Source: Dendrolimus kikuchii (Eukaryota; Arthropoda; Insecta; Lepidoptera; Lasiocampidae). From it: a stretch of DNA of 64,000 nt. Below the pieces are notes generated by a model that was given only the letters and a program-made list of their open reading frames with translations, made no database searches and was not told where the DNA came from. The translations under genes and the position numbers were made by a program. The stretch's first letter is position 1. Every line of letters starts with the position of its first letter. The DNA is taken from contig CM034412.1 in the NCBI GenBank assembly GCA_019925095.2, forward strand, positions 9,111,501 to 9,175,500, given 5' to 3'. Shown in pieces: positions 1 to 10,987 of this stretch.

Positions 1-1064
1 TTAATCAAATAGGTCTGACAGGATATCTCACATTATATGCCGACGATACGAGTTTGTTTTACTTTGGTACTTCTATAAATGAAATAGTAGCTGAAGCTCA
101 AAATGACCTAATCTTATTAAATGAATGGTTTTTGCATAACCTACTCACAATTAATACAAAAAAGACATCGTACATGATATTCACAGCGAAAAATAAAAAA
201 CTTCCTGATTTCACGCCTCCACTAATTAATAATATTCCTATTCAAAAGTCAAATCAAGAAAGATACCTCGGATTATTACTAGACGATAAATTAACCTGGA
301 CATCTCATATTGAACACGTTAGATCTAAGTTATCCTCATTATCTGGAGCACTACGCAAAACAAGAAACTGTATACCACATAAAATTAGAAATACAATATA
401 CAATGCATTAGCGAAGCCACATTTAGAATATCTTATCGAAATTTGGGGAGCAGCTTCAACGACGAATTTAAAAACCTTACAAACAACACAAAACAAATTA
501 ATCAAAAACCTATATAACTACAACTTCTTTACGCCGACAAAAACTATATACGAAGAAACTAAAATCTTAAATCTACATCAACTATATAAATATAATACGT
601 GCATTCTAGTTAAAAAAATCATGGACAATATCATACAAACAAACATTCAGTTCACTCATAAAATATTTAAATACAATTTAAGACATACTAATAAAATTAT
701 TATTCGAGCACCTAGAACAGAAAAATACGGCAAAAGAAATATTTTATGCGAAGGAGCCAATATTTACAACAAATTACCAAATGAAGTAAAGGAGTGTAAA
801 AACATAAATTCCTATAAAAGGAAATTAAAAAATTATATTTCAAAAACGTAATAAAAAAAAAAAAACAATTATTTACAGGAGACTATTCAGAAAATCGTTT
901 CGTTCAAAATTATGTTTCTCTGTTCACCTATTTATTATTATTATTTTTTATCTATGTCTACTCGCTCTTAGATTTATAGGACTTATGTTAGAATATAAAT
1001 TTTGTATCTCATATAAGTGAACTGTAATGTTCTTTTGAGAATAAAGTTCTTTAACTCTTTAAAC
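1..1064 (+). mobile_element. Non-LTR retrotransposon (LINE), 3' half, RT frame intact
   Basis: An open frame enters from the left edge and runs to TAA at 849-851. It carries the RT catalytic motif YADD at 36-47, followed by the conserved YLGLLLDDKLTW and HLEYLIEIWGAAS segments and a basic C-terminus ending KLKNYISKT. This arrangement fits the Jockey/CR1-like LINE group. The 3' UTR holds AATAAA at 1040-1045 and ends in two CTTTAA units, a terminal microsatellite like those of many such LINEs. There is no stop or frameshift in about 280 codons, so this copy is recent or still coding-competent. The 5' part is outside the window. Confidence 0.88.
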
Positions 1065-1334
1065 TCAGCTAACGCACCACCGACACATCCACCACCAGTT
1101 GCTTCGCCTATCTGTTGATTAGACGGTGGAAGGTTCTAGAAGGCAACATTACTTAAACAGCCAGAGACGTCATCTTTAAGCTCAATATATGTAACACAAG
1201 TTTTAAAACTGGAATGTGTAATTATACCTACGGCACGCCATGATGGCCGTTTTGACATATGACAATAGCAACGTGGAATATGTCCATTTATTATCGAATG
1301 AAAAATATAACGAAGTGTATGAAGTGTGAAGTGA

Positions 1335-1590
1335 TCTGTACAGATAAATAAAATTGAAGTGTCTGATTGTAATGTCAAAATAAAAATGTGAAAAAATATT
1401 AGTGGGGATATATTTAGAATTTTTGTCTGTCTGTTTGGATGTTCCGGCTAATCTCTGAAACGACTGGACCGATTTTGACGGGACTTTCACTGACAGATAG
1501 CTGATATTTTAAGGAGTAACTTAAGCTACTTTTAAAATTAGGGTTTCGCGAAAAATAAATCCACGCGGACGAAGTCGCGGGCACAAATAG
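1335..1590 (+). mobile_element. Helitron-like non-autonomous element
   Basis: Begins A|TCTGTACAGATAAATAAAATTG, includes GACGGGACTTTCACTGACAG and ends with the hairpin-forming CGCGGACGAAGTCGCGGGC followed by AATAG|T. That is a one-base change from the CTAG|T seen in the copy ending at 58022. The 5' TC, 3' stem and insertion between A and T are the Helitron signature. It carries no Rep/helicase. Confidence 0.78.
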
Positions 1591-1765
1591 TATTACATAT
1601 AATGACTTATTACATATCACTATTGATCATAAAGACAAGAACTTTGCTCCTTCAAACGTAACGTCAAAGCGGCCGTTAGAGCCTGCTATAGGCATAGTAG
1701 TATATCGACGAATTCGGGCAAATATATATATTCTGGGCATAATTTGTCTATACGTATATACGCTA

Positions 1766-2159
1766 GGGTTGCCAACGCCAAATTTAAAAAACTAGGATTT
1801 GAAGTTGGAAATACCAGAACAATTCAGTTTGAAAACAAGACACAGTAATAGAGATGCAATAGTTAAATTAATTATTAATATGTAGTGAAAATAGGTTTAA
1901 TGACATTCAAGTAATGATAATAATGACATTTTTAATAATAAAAGTATTTGAATAAAATTATACAAGTTGAAAGTTCGACGCTCACGAGCTGTGAGGTCGC
2001 CTGTAACGTAAGAATTGCAAAAATGGTGCGCGAATTTTAAAATACATGATCTTATCAAGACGCTTTAAGAACACAGGACGCTGCTTAACAACTATCCAGA
2101 ACATCCCAGGACATTACAAAAACTAGGACATCCTGGGAAAACAGGACGGTTGGCAACTC
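1766..2159. mobile_element. TIR element (MITE) with TA duplication
   Basis: The left terminus GGGTTGCCAAC (1766-1776) is the inverse of the right terminus GTTGGCAACTC (2149-2159) apart from one base, and TA flanks both sides (1764-1765 and 2160-2161). The size (394 bp), the TIRs and the TA duplication suggest a mariner/Tc1-type MITE. Its left 60 bp recur in inverse orientation at 59333-59397. No coding capacity. Confidence 0.75.
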
Positions 2160-2711
2160 TAGTATATTGTGTAGTTTAACACCTTACCCCATTTGATTAG
2201 TAATTTATTTTATTATTTAAATCTTGCATGATTATGTTTTGAGGATGCATTGTTCTTTAACGTAATGAAATATTGTACAAAAATAGAAGTACTATTGTAA
2301 CTTTTGTGATAATAATATGACATTGTAAAACACCTTTTTGATTAATAAGCAACTTTAAATATATTCCAAAAACTGTTTTTTTCCAATTATTGAATCATGT
2401 ACACGTTTATTATTTAATTTCATAACTAAACGAATAAAATAACGATAATATTGCACTTCGTAATAAAAGCGCTTCAAAGCGACTTTATGGAAGATGGCCG
2501 CGCTAAACTGTCAAATATTTTGTCCCACGTACAGTTCCTGTACTTAGTATCCAATTGACAATCATTATAAGAATGTAGTTAATTTATTTACAATTAATAT
2601 CTTGTGTTGTCCTCAAATTATCAGAAAACGTTCCTCTATAATTTTTATAGTCACTCTGAAACTGGAAAAATGAATGCAGAAAATGTTAGAGCCATCGCCG
2701 AACAAGAATAT
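2160..2711. other. Unassigned sequence with a short coding-like segment
   Basis: Mostly AT-rich with no recognised repeat. At 2670-2711 an ATG opens a frame reading MNAENVRAIAEQEY that runs directly into the solo LTR. The composition looks coding-like, but it is too short to identify. Confidence 0.3.
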
Positions 2712-3179
2712 TGTAACGAGTTGCAGGATTCGAATTAAAATGCCGTTGGAATTATTATAGACTTTATTAGAACTATACAAACACGTATAACACATGTACA
2801 AATATAACCGAACGCAACAAGTCCAAACGTAATGCAGAAGATCGTAATTCAATAGATTACCGAATGTACACAAGTCTTGCTTCGCTCGCGGTTATCGCTC
2901 GACTGCCTCGTCCCTTAATCGAGGCATTGCTTTATACTGCATAAATGCAATTTGTCGGCCGCGTGGACCGAATTTCCTAGAATCAGTTTGTACTTTAAAT
3001 CCGACACACCTGGCTAATGACTGCCATAAAAGACTACAATATACAATGGGCTGTTTTCTAATCATAAATTTTAAACACAAAGTAAACAAAAGAAGTCCAA
3101 ATGCCGAAAGGTAATAAAATGTGTTTCTACAGGTATGCAGGTGTGAATTTGTCTTTGTCGGCGTCTAGGTAACGTAACA
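2712..3179 (-). mobile_element. Solo LTR, copy 1
   Basis: Minus strand TGTTAC...CTTACA-type termini, 468 bp, flanked by a perfect 4-bp duplication ATAT (2708-2711 and 3180-3183). In sense orientation it has a TATAAA box inside GCAGTATAAAGCAATGCC and an AATAAA within GTTCTAATAAAGTC, as expected for U3 and R. Copies at 7083-7591 and 45101-45570 share the whole length. No internal region, primer-binding site or polypurine tract adjoins, so it is a solo LTR left by recombination. The 4-bp duplication at ATAT-like sites fits a Ty3/Gypsy-type integrase. Confidence 0.8.
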
Positions 3180-3183
3180 ATAT

Positions 3184-4739
3184 AATACACCATCTGCATA
3201 GATATGGATACTAATATTAAGATAAATAAATATCATTCGATTAAAAACCATAAACATTAACGATAGAAACATATTTGTATTTTCGAGCGATGTAAAAAAA
3301 TATAGAGACACAGAAAAAAGCGCTAAAACGGCTTGCTTGCAAATGTGCTAAGTGAATACAAAACTATTATGCTATTTCCTATAATATATTTGTAAATAAA
3401 TATCAACAGTATTATTTTAAATAGGTTTAGTTAAATGTTTTAGATATATGTGATAGTTTAAGGTAACATTGTGTCACTCATATTGATAAGATTTTTTTTT
3501 ATTAAATGTAAAATATTGTTTCTTAATATCATTCTAGTACTTAACATGTTTAGGCATCAATGATGTAATTATTTTCGCTGATATTCTGCTGAAACACATT
3601 TTTTTTATAATTTAATTTTTCGTTTAATATTGCGACAAAGTTTATAAAAATACTTCATACATTTGGTTCAAATTAGCAAAATTTGTCTAAAGTTGCAAAG
3701 CTGGTAAACCTAGATGAAGTGTTGTTTTTGCAGGCACAAAATAATTATATAATTATGTTTTGAGTCCTAAAATTCAATTTGATCCTATGTTCCTTATGAC
3801 CTTAATTACGACACTGTATATTCATAATATCATGTACAGTACCATTCGCTAGCATTTATTACTGTTTGTAAATAATAAAAAATGCATAAACGCATGTAAA
3901 TAGTATGTAAAAGGAAACCCGCAGATTAGTTTAGGCGTTTAAACGACTCGAAATCTCTTGTACGAGTCTCTAATATTATGAATACTTAAATAATTTTTGA
4001 CACATTCCACTGTCAAAATGACGTACGCTAATGTCATTTTGACATAGGTACCGGATACGTCTTTGTGTAGCTGAATTTTTAATTATGTAAATTATTGCGT
4101 AATAACAATGAGTTTTCATTGCGGCGGCTAACTTGCGATGAACATTTTAATAAAGTATGAACGTAACGAATTTATGACTTTTATTTTCCTTTTTATGGAG
4201 ATAACTATACCATTTTTGACACAAAAGATAATAATTGACATCGTGTCAATGTGTTTAAGATATTAAAAACATTTTTTTGGACCCATACAATAATAATATA
4301 ATTTGTTGCAGCTCAACACTATCTCGGTGGCGCGACACTAGCTTCGCGTCTGCGCCCTGATTAAATACTTTTTCATTTGTTTTTTTTCTTTCGTTGTTAA
4401 CGTGATGTATTGAGCACGCAAACATGTTTCTGCTAAAAATTTATTTATATTATAGTTTTCCAATTGTTATACGTTTAATTGTTGATATCATTCATAAACA
4501 TAATTTATTATTTATAGTTAGTATAGGGACAAAACAAAAAATATTACGTACGTAATCATAATATTAATTTATTCAAAAGGTTAAGTTTTGAATAAATTAA
4601 TAGAGTGCCTATTGATGGAGGGCGTTTGCCAACAATAGTATAGTTTATTTCAAACTTATTGCCTTTGATATAAAGTACATAAACATTTACATATGTTTTA
4701 ATTTCAAAAATAAATTAATCAACCAAGTGCGTGTCAGTG
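3184..4739. other. Unassigned AT-rich sequence
   Basis: No repeat family recognised and no long open frame. The one coding-like patch is 4308-4360: an acceptor-like TTTGTTGCAG followed by a GC-richer stretch readable as QHYLGGATLASRLRPD and a stop. It could be a terminal exon, but nothing supports it beyond composition. Confidence 0.4.
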
Positions 4740-4819
4740 CACATACAGAAATCTGCATATATAGATTAACGATGTGCAAAATCCTCCAATGCGCCTTAAA
4801 CAAGCGTAGCGAATATACT
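4740..4819 (+). mobile_element. T1 SINE fragment
   Basis: Contains ACAGAAATCTGCATATATAG, ACGATGTGCAAAATCC and CCTTAAACAAGCGTAGCG, a diverged match to the T1 body at 5861-6035 and 60850-60960. Short and old. Confidence 0.55.
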
Positions 4820-5261
4820 ATCAGTTTAAATTTAAATTCAAAAGTTTTTATTCAAAATAAGTTCCACTGGAGAACACTTTTTGAAGATCATACATATAAG
4901 GTAAAATTTAATTTTACTTCCTATTCTTTAAACACCACTTTTCTTTAAATAGGGAGATTCGAGCTCGATAGGAACTCATCATATATAGGTCGATATTATC
5001 TATACCAATGAAGTTTGTGTCTATCTGTGATTTAAAAATAAAACTCAGAATTTAAATAAAATTTTAAGAGTGGAAGCTTATTGCTGCTCACATAATTGTC
5101 CTAAATATAAATTTCATTTGTGAACATTGTTACGTCACGTTCGTGGACTAATTTGTTGTCTCGTAATTAATTAATCAAAGTTAATACTGCGTACTCCACG
5201 TACGTGATAAATTATTTCAATAGAGAAAACTTAATTACCATCGGAGATATATCTTCTGAAC
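4820..5261. other. Unassigned AT-rich sequence
   Basis: No recognised gene or repeat. Confidence 0.4.
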
Positions 5262-5478
5262 GTACATACATAACTTCACGCCAGTTCCCTTGCGGGGTAG
5301 GCACGAACAATAGAGAGCCATTCAGGCTTATTCTTACACACCTCACCTGCTTCTTTGACATTCATAACTCTTGTCATGCACGCTCGTCTGTTCTTAAGGC
5401 TCCTGACATCACCTTCTGCTAGTAAACGATCAATTTGATCATGGAAGGTGTGTCGTGGCCTTCCACGACTTTTGCATT
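5262..5478 (-). mobile_element. RTE-a LINE 3' end, 5'-truncated
   Basis: The plus strand begins with CATA repeats, then AACTTCACGCCAGTTCCCTT, and runs to CCTTCCACGACTTTTGCAT. It matches the C-terminal coding part of the RTE-a copy at 34080-34853. The RT frame ends a few bases before the terminal (ATGT)n repeat, a compact 3' end typical of RTE-type LINEs. No clear target duplication was found. Confidence 0.8.
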
Positions 5479-5860
5479 AAATTTCAATTTAAATTAATTG
5501 TCTTAAATTTAAAGGTACAATAATCAAGTAATCAAATATTGAAAGAGTTCTTATGTTGTACTCCGCTCTCCAACTGTTGAGAATAGCTTCCGCGGCGATT
5601 GAACTAGTGGCTCTTGCCAGTGCGTCACATCACACTATTGAGTAGTCGATATAGACGCAACATATAACTATTATCAACCCACACAATCATCATCATGTTT
5701 TTTCAAGATCTGACTCTAAATGTACTGCTCTATACGACTATGAACTAACTAAATGCGAATATCTTATTTTTTTGTTGTTTCGCGGTTTATTACTCTATAT
5801 CGTAACAGCATATGTTTATATAGCTATAAACCTTTAACTGCATATTATTGCAACTACCAC
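5479..5860. other. Unassigned sequence
   Basis: No gene or repeat recognised. Confidence 0.35.
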
Positions 5861-6035
5861 GCGCTAACAACGGTGCAGGAAAACATCGTGACGAAATCTG
5901 CACATAGAGATAACCGATGTGTCAAACCTGCCAAGCCGCCTTGGACAAGCGTGGCGGGTATACGTATACGTTCCCCGGTAGTGGGAGGCGTGATCTCAGC
6001 AGTAAGACGTCTATGGGCTGTTATTATTATATCAT
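5861..6035 (+). mobile_element. T1 SINE, head-less copy
   Basis: Contains GGTGCAGGAAAACATCGTGA, GATGTGTCAAACCTGCCAAG, CGCCTTGGACAAGCGTGGCG and a TTATTATTAT tail. It matches the intronic T1 copy at 60810-61133 without the tRNA-like head. Confidence 0.75.
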
Positions 6036-6040
6036 TATTA

Positions 6041-6645
6041 TTAGAGTTTTACCCGCCGCTACGCCGCGTGAAAAACTCTAGATAGTAGGTAGTTCTATGT
6101 TACGTTATATACGTACACACACACATCTAATTAGGTGTTTTTGCAAAATCTTTACTGTTTGTTGTTACTAAGTTCACTACAATAACAAAGAAACTAAGTG
6201 CACATAATCTACACAACTGCGCAACGAAACTTAGAGGCGAGTCGCAACCAACCTGAATTAAAGCAATACAATGAATGAGATGCTGTTTACGACAACGTAG
6301 GTATTTGTTGGCGAATTGAAAAAACTCGATTACAGCACCATCTATTTTTCTAATCCGTTTATTCCACAGAAACGACATTATTTATCGGGTTAAAAAGTAT
6401 CCTAAGTGTTAACTCGGATTATTAGCTAGTACTATGTCGCGTTTTATTCATATACGTTCAGTAGTTTCCAAAAAAAATGCGATCGCAGCGCCATCTTTTT
6501 CGCTATATTCGTCTTTCCCACGGAAACGACGTCATTTATCGGGATAAAAGTATTCTAAGGTACTAAGCTAGCTCTGCATCGAGTTTCATTTGAATCCGTT
6601 CAGTAGTTTTCACGTGATGCTCTAACAGACAGACAGACAGACAAC
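6041..6645 (-). mobile_element. Helitron-like element with internal duplication
   Basis: On the minus strand the 3' end reads CGCGGCGTAGCGGCGGG, TAAAACT, CTAA, then T, so the terminus fits CTRR and is preceded by a GC-rich stem. On the plus strand AGAGTTTTACCCGCC and its inverse around 6042-6080 form a visible palindrome. The body contains TTTATCGGG(A/T)TAAAA twice with flanking sequence, a tandem duplication of about 150 bp (6334-6486 and 6487-6640). It ends near four CAGA units. The 5' end is approximate. Confidence 0.6.
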
Positions 6646-6764
6646 AATTCTAAAAAATGCATTTTCGGAATCTCCTGGTCCGAATTAGCCCCCTTGGTTT
6701 TTTTTTTACATTTTTAAACGCAATGTACAAACTCAAACCATTTACACATTTATTACAGTAGGAG

Positions 6765-7049
6765 GGAATGTGGAAAGAATGCATGATGAAAGAATGACTA
6801 AACAGATATACAATGCAAAAGTGGATGGATGCAGAAGTCGTGGAAGGCCACGACACACCTTCCATGATCAAATTGTGTACTAGCAGAAGATGATGTCACG
6901 AGCCTTAAGAACAGACGAGCGTGCATGACAAGAGTTATGAATGTCAAAGAAGCAAGTGAGGTGTGTAAGAATGGGCCTAAATGGCGCTCTGTTGTTCGTG
7001 CCTACTCCGCAAGGGAACTGGCGTGAAGTTATGTATGTATGTATGTATG
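6765..7049 (+). mobile_element. RTE-a LINE 3' end with 11-bp target duplication
   Basis: Matches the C-terminal RT tail and (ATGT)n terminus of the 34080-34853 copy, with frame-breaking changes such as an in-frame TAG near 6880. It is flanked by TACAGTAGGAG at 6754-6764 and 7050-7060, a perfect 11-bp duplication that defines a 5'-truncated insertion by target-primed reverse transcription. Confidence 0.85.
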
Positions 7050-7082
7050 TACAGTAGGAGATAGATAAAAATCTTTATGTAT

Positions 7083-7591
7083 TGTTACGAGTTGCGAGAC
7101 TCGAATTAAAGTGCCGTTAGAAATACTATAGAGTTTATTAGAACTATACAAACACGTATAACACAGTTACAAATATAACCGAACACAACAAGTCCAAACG
7201 TAATGCAGAAGGTCGTAATTCAATAAAACGCGCAAAGTGCGTCACTAATAGATTCCCGATTGTAGTACACACGTCTCGATTTGATCGTGGTTCTCGCTCG
7301 ACTGCCCCCCCTTCCCTCAATCAGGCCATCGTTTTATACTGCACAAATGCAATGTGCCCGCATCGAAGTCGACTTAATCCGCAGCACCTGGCTAATGATT
7401 CGGCCGCAAGTGGTCATTAAAGAGTACAATAAAAAAATGGACTGTTCTCTAGAAACGTATGCCAATCAATAAGTAAACAAAAGAAGACGATCATAAAAGA
7501 ATTACAATTAGTTCAAATGCCGACGGGTAATAAATGTGCTTCTACAAATCTGTACGTGGAATTTGTCTTTGTCGACGCCTAGGTTGTAACA
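7083..7591 (-). mobile_element. Solo LTR, copy 2
   Basis: Same LTR as 2712-3179, 509 bp, minus strand. It starts TGTTACAACC in sense orientation and ends CTCGTAACA. The flanks are GTAT and ATAT, so the 4-bp duplication is imperfect. The extra length comes mainly from an insertion after AATTCAATA (7221-7254). Only 22 bp separate it from the RTE-a duplication on its left. Confidence 0.8.
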
Positions 7592-7609
7592 ATATTAAAG
7601 TCTAATGTT

Positions 7610-7930
7610 AGTGTGTATGTCACTGAACTCCTAAACCCCTGGACCGATCTTGATGTTTTTTTTTTGTATGTGTTCAAGTGGGTCCCCGGATGGTATAGAT
7701 TCGCCATTGGAACCGGTAGATGTCACTGCAAACGGGTTCATAATAATTTTTTTAGAGCAGAAAAACATCTGTCAGAACTGCTACTAAAACATAATTTCCT
7801 GTCAAATATCATTCCAGTAGACTAAGTAGTTTCAGAAAAAATTACTGTGAGACAGACAGACGGACTGTCTTGACAATGTCATGAGGATTCCGTTTCAGCC
7901 AAAATGGCTACGGAACCTCAGAACCAAAAA
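7610..7930 (+). mobile_element. Helitron-like fragment plus short repeat
   Basis: 7610-7795 holds CCCTGGACCGATCTTGATG, GTTCAAGTGGGTCCCCGGAT and CCATTGGAACCGGTAGATG. This order also occurs at 8935-9079, 24736-25065 (inverse) and 39655-39992 (inverse). 7850-7930 is a separate fragment with the stem CAGCCAAAATGGCTACGG. No termini are visible. Confidence 0.55.
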
Positions 7931-8262
7931 TACTATAAATAATTCTAAAGGAAAAGATAATTTATCTTCCAACTTTAAGGGAATCGTTTTATAAGAAAAA
8001 ACTCCGACTGTATCCGTCCTTGAATGGGCGATTAACGGCGATTTGGTGTAGCCCATTAGGAACAATAATACCATTTTAATACCAAAGAGGTTTCATATAA
8101 TAACAAAACATTATAAAACGTGACTTCTGTGCTATCATTATAACTACCTTTTGTCTTATGAACCGAGAAAATTGGTCGCTTTTATAATCATAATACCTTG
8201 GACTGTTTAACTTCGACATGATATGTCACTTCGGTATTCATTGCCGCTTGAAATATAATCTA
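7931..8262. other. Unassigned sequence
   Basis: AT-rich, no gene or repeat recognised. Confidence 0.35.
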
Positions 8263-8885
8263 CTAGAGTTTACCCCGCGGCTGCGCCGCGGGTCAACCTC
8301 TTGTGCGTGTCTCTTGTTTAAAGAGCAAGTAGTACAGGTTACATTGTATTAAATTTTTATGTATTTGTCCCCGAAAGATTCACTTCATTTTATATCGCAA
8401 ACTATACCAACCCTGTCTATATGTAAACTACATAAATGACAAAACTTGAGAAAAATGACAAAATAGATAACATGGACCAAGTGGACCAAGTGGACCCAGT
8501 GGATCCAGTGGACAAAGTGGACCCAGTGGACCCTGTGGACCCAGTGGACCCTGTGGACCAAGTGGACCCAGTGGACCCAGTGGACCAAGCGGACCCAGTG
8601 GACCAAGTGGACCCAGTTGACCAAGGGGACCAAGTGGACACAGTGGTCCAAGTGGACCCAGTGGACCAAGTGGACCCAGTGGACCAAGTAGACCCAGTGG
8701 ACGAAATGGACAAAATCACATAACCAGTCCTAGTTTCCGGGATAAGTTTTACATAAATCTATCCCAAAATTTATCCCATTATCCGGGATAAAAAGTATCC
8801 CTTGGCCACTCTCGGTATTCAAATTATATATGTACCGAGTTTCAGCCAAATCGGCCCAATAGTCTTAATATTAATAGGGATATAA
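8263..8885 (-). mobile_element. Helitron-like element carrying a 9-bp minisatellite
   Basis: On the minus strand the 3' end is CCCGCGGCGCAGCCGCGGG (a perfect GC-rich stem with a 3-nt loop), GTAAACT, CTAG, then T. The opposite half holds GATTTGGCTGAAACTCGG and GGATACTTTTTATCCCGG, the 5' half order seen in the element at 24736-25065. The minisatellite at 8472-8714 lies between them. The 5' boundary is approximate. Confidence 0.6.
8472..8714. repeat. 9-bp tandem repeat, 27 units (GTGGACCMA)
   Basis: Twenty-seven 9-bp units, mostly GTGGACCAA or GTGGACCCA, with a few variants such as GCGGACCCA, GGGGACCAA and GTGGTCCAA. Three decayed units precede it, merging into unique sequence near 8446. The unit length is a multiple of three, so frames on both strands stay open (Val-Asp-Pro/Gln in one direction, Ser-Thr-Gly or Val-His-Trp in the other). 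Those frames are by-products of the repeat, not evidence of a protein. Confidence 0.95.
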
Positions 8886-8934
8886 ATAAAAATGAATCAT
8901 AGAAATGTATGTACGCATAATTTGATTACGACTT

Positions 8935-9079
8935 TACAGATTTTGATGGTTTTTTTGGTGTCAGTTTGAGTGGGTTCCCGGATTGTTTAAATTCAGAATT
9001 GGAACTGATAGGTGTTCCTGGAGTCGGATTCTAGATTTTTATTTTTCCAGGGCAGTACAACGTCTTCTAGGACATCTAG
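8935..9079 (+). mobile_element. Helitron-like 3' end
   Basis: Contains GATTTTGATGGTTTTTTTGG, GTTTGAGTGGGTTCCCGGAT, GGATTCTAGATTTTTATTTT, CAGGGCAGTACAACGTC and ends CTAG|T at 9076-9080. It is the opposite orientation to the neighbouring element at 8263-8885, giving a tail-to-tail pair. Confidence 0.6.
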
Positions 9080-9333
9080 TCAGTTTATATTTCTGACCGC
9101 TTTCTTCTTTTCCGGTGTAGCAGCGTTTCGGAATTGCCATTCTCGGTACACCTACGCAGTGCCGAAACCTTACCGCGAGTGCTTGACACACTGCCAATTC
9201 TTTTGACACCTTTGTAAACACCAATAAAATTCTATTTATATATTTATCAAAGTAGTTGGTACGTATACTGAACACGGCTGAGCTGATTTTAATTCTATAG
9301 GTAATAACATACACCAGGAAGAAAATTCTTAAG
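9080..9333. other. Unassigned sequence
   Basis: No gene or repeat recognised. Confidence 0.35.
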
Positions 9334-9631
9334 ATTTTTTTTTTATAGCAGGAGTTCAGCAGACAGGCAGACGGCCCACTGGATGGAAAGCGATTACCAT
9401 CGTCTATGGATATTTGCTACAAATGCGCTGCTCTCTTAAGTGAGTCTGGAACCTGGTCACTAATGCCGAAACACAACTCAAAGTTGTTATGGCCGCATGC
9501 TCTAAACCAGGGGGGTAGCCATCCAGTTGGGCAAATGCCCTACCACCTGGCTGTGGATTGTTTAGTCGCCTCTTACGACAGGCCACCCGGCCGCAGGAAA
9601 TTTTATTCTTTCTCCGTTCCTGCACGGATGA
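9334..9631 (-). mobile_element. S1 SINE, near full length
   Basis: All S1 blocks are present in minus orientation, with the poly-T at 9334-9343. The imperfect duplication TAAGATTT (9330-9337 and 9632-9639) brackets it. Open frames of about 90 and 180 codons here are repeat-derived. Confidence 0.85.
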
Positions 9632-10124
9632 TAAGATTTCGAAACGCAATGTTTTACTTGAGATATTAGTTTTTCTATTATGATTGCAACTTAGCAACCG
9701 ATAGTTCTCTAAATATAATAATATTACAATATAAATATATAATATACCCGCGCTCCACATATAGGTACCATACTTAAAATATAAGATTAGGACAAAATAA
9801 AAAGAGCAATGGATCAAAACTTGAAGGAATTGTAAGATTGTTATCAAATGTGTGTTGATTGATACAAAGGTGTATCGAAATGATATTTTAAAGGATGTCT
9901 CCACATAAATGATGGTTAGTGATAAAAAATATAATAGAGGTGCCATTCAGAGGTTACTTTGATGTTTAGACGCAAAAAATACAATTGTTTTCCTTGTTCT
10001 TTTATATAAAAGTGGCCACGTACTATCAAGAGCTCTATTCCCATGCATAAACTTAAATAAAACAGTCACAAAATAATATTGTCATGACTTTGCAAGATCT
10101 GGCTAATAGGGATGCGGACACGTG

Positions 10125-10640
10125 TTACTACTGCACAGCTGTTAAACACGCAGACGGTCCATCTACCTAATGGAAAGCGGTTACCGTCGTCTATAGATCT
10201 TTCCAACATCAGGGGAGAAGTCAACGCGTTACCAGCTTTTAGGATGGTATATATTACCATAACATCCCGCGGAATCCACCCTCCGTGTTGTTGAAGAGAG
10301 TGCGCTCTCCCGCAGGACAACGGTACAAGGTTCCTTTGGCACCCCGTAAAAGTGTGCGAGTTAGGGGCGCAAGTTTAGGTTTAGTGGGTAGTTTGACGGC
10401 TGACATCCCCGGGATCACGTTGCGCATACGGCCGTTCAATAGTCCCACACATTCCTCGGTGTAAAACCTCACTCCAGGCCCGAGGATGGTGTTCTAAGAA
10501 AATACATTTCCTCTGCGTCATTAAAATCGAGGGGTGCCATAAGCGAGGGCGATAGAGGGATCAGAAAAGAGGAATGAGATAGGAGAATGAAATAGGGGAG
10601 ATAGGATTTAGGGAGGAGGAAGTGAATCATTGGAATTACA
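10125..10640 (-). mobile_element. S2 SINE-like repeat
   Basis: The plus strand starts with the S1-like tail CACGCAGACGGTCCATC and GGAAAGCGGTTACCGTCGTC, then diverges into a different body (GGGGAGAAGTCAACGCGTTA, AGTTAGGGGCGCAAGT) and ends in a purine-rich block with GATAGGAG units. Related copies lie at 11700-12400, 32965-33205, 36118-36320, 42890-43215 and 54053-54340. Confidence 0.6.
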
Positions 10641-10987
10641 TATAAAGAAAGAACAGGCGTTAAAATAACATCTCATCATCTTACTTTTTGATATCCTGGC
10701 TCCAACAACAATTAATAATTAATAAAGTAAATCTACCGCGTGCTTCATTGGCCGCAACCAGGCTTTTTAAGCCCTATATCTTCTTAAGAATGTATCCGTT
10801 TCAAGTGTCTTGTTAATGCTCGTGACAACAATGAGAGTTAATTATTGGTATTCTAGACAAAAATGAATAAACAATTCAGCACGATTTAAATAAAACAATG
10901 ATGCATTTAGGACTTTCGCCCTATTCTTTACTATTTGATTCCTATTACTAGTATATATTTGACTTGACTAAGTCACGTGCTGTCAAC
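10641..10987. other. Unassigned sequence
   Basis: No gene or repeat recognised. Confidence 0.35.

Noticed and set aside
8436..8723. 95-codon Val-Asp-Pro repeat protein
   Set aside because: The frame is a by-product of a 9-bp minisatellite; both strands are equally open, and there is no promoter or start context.
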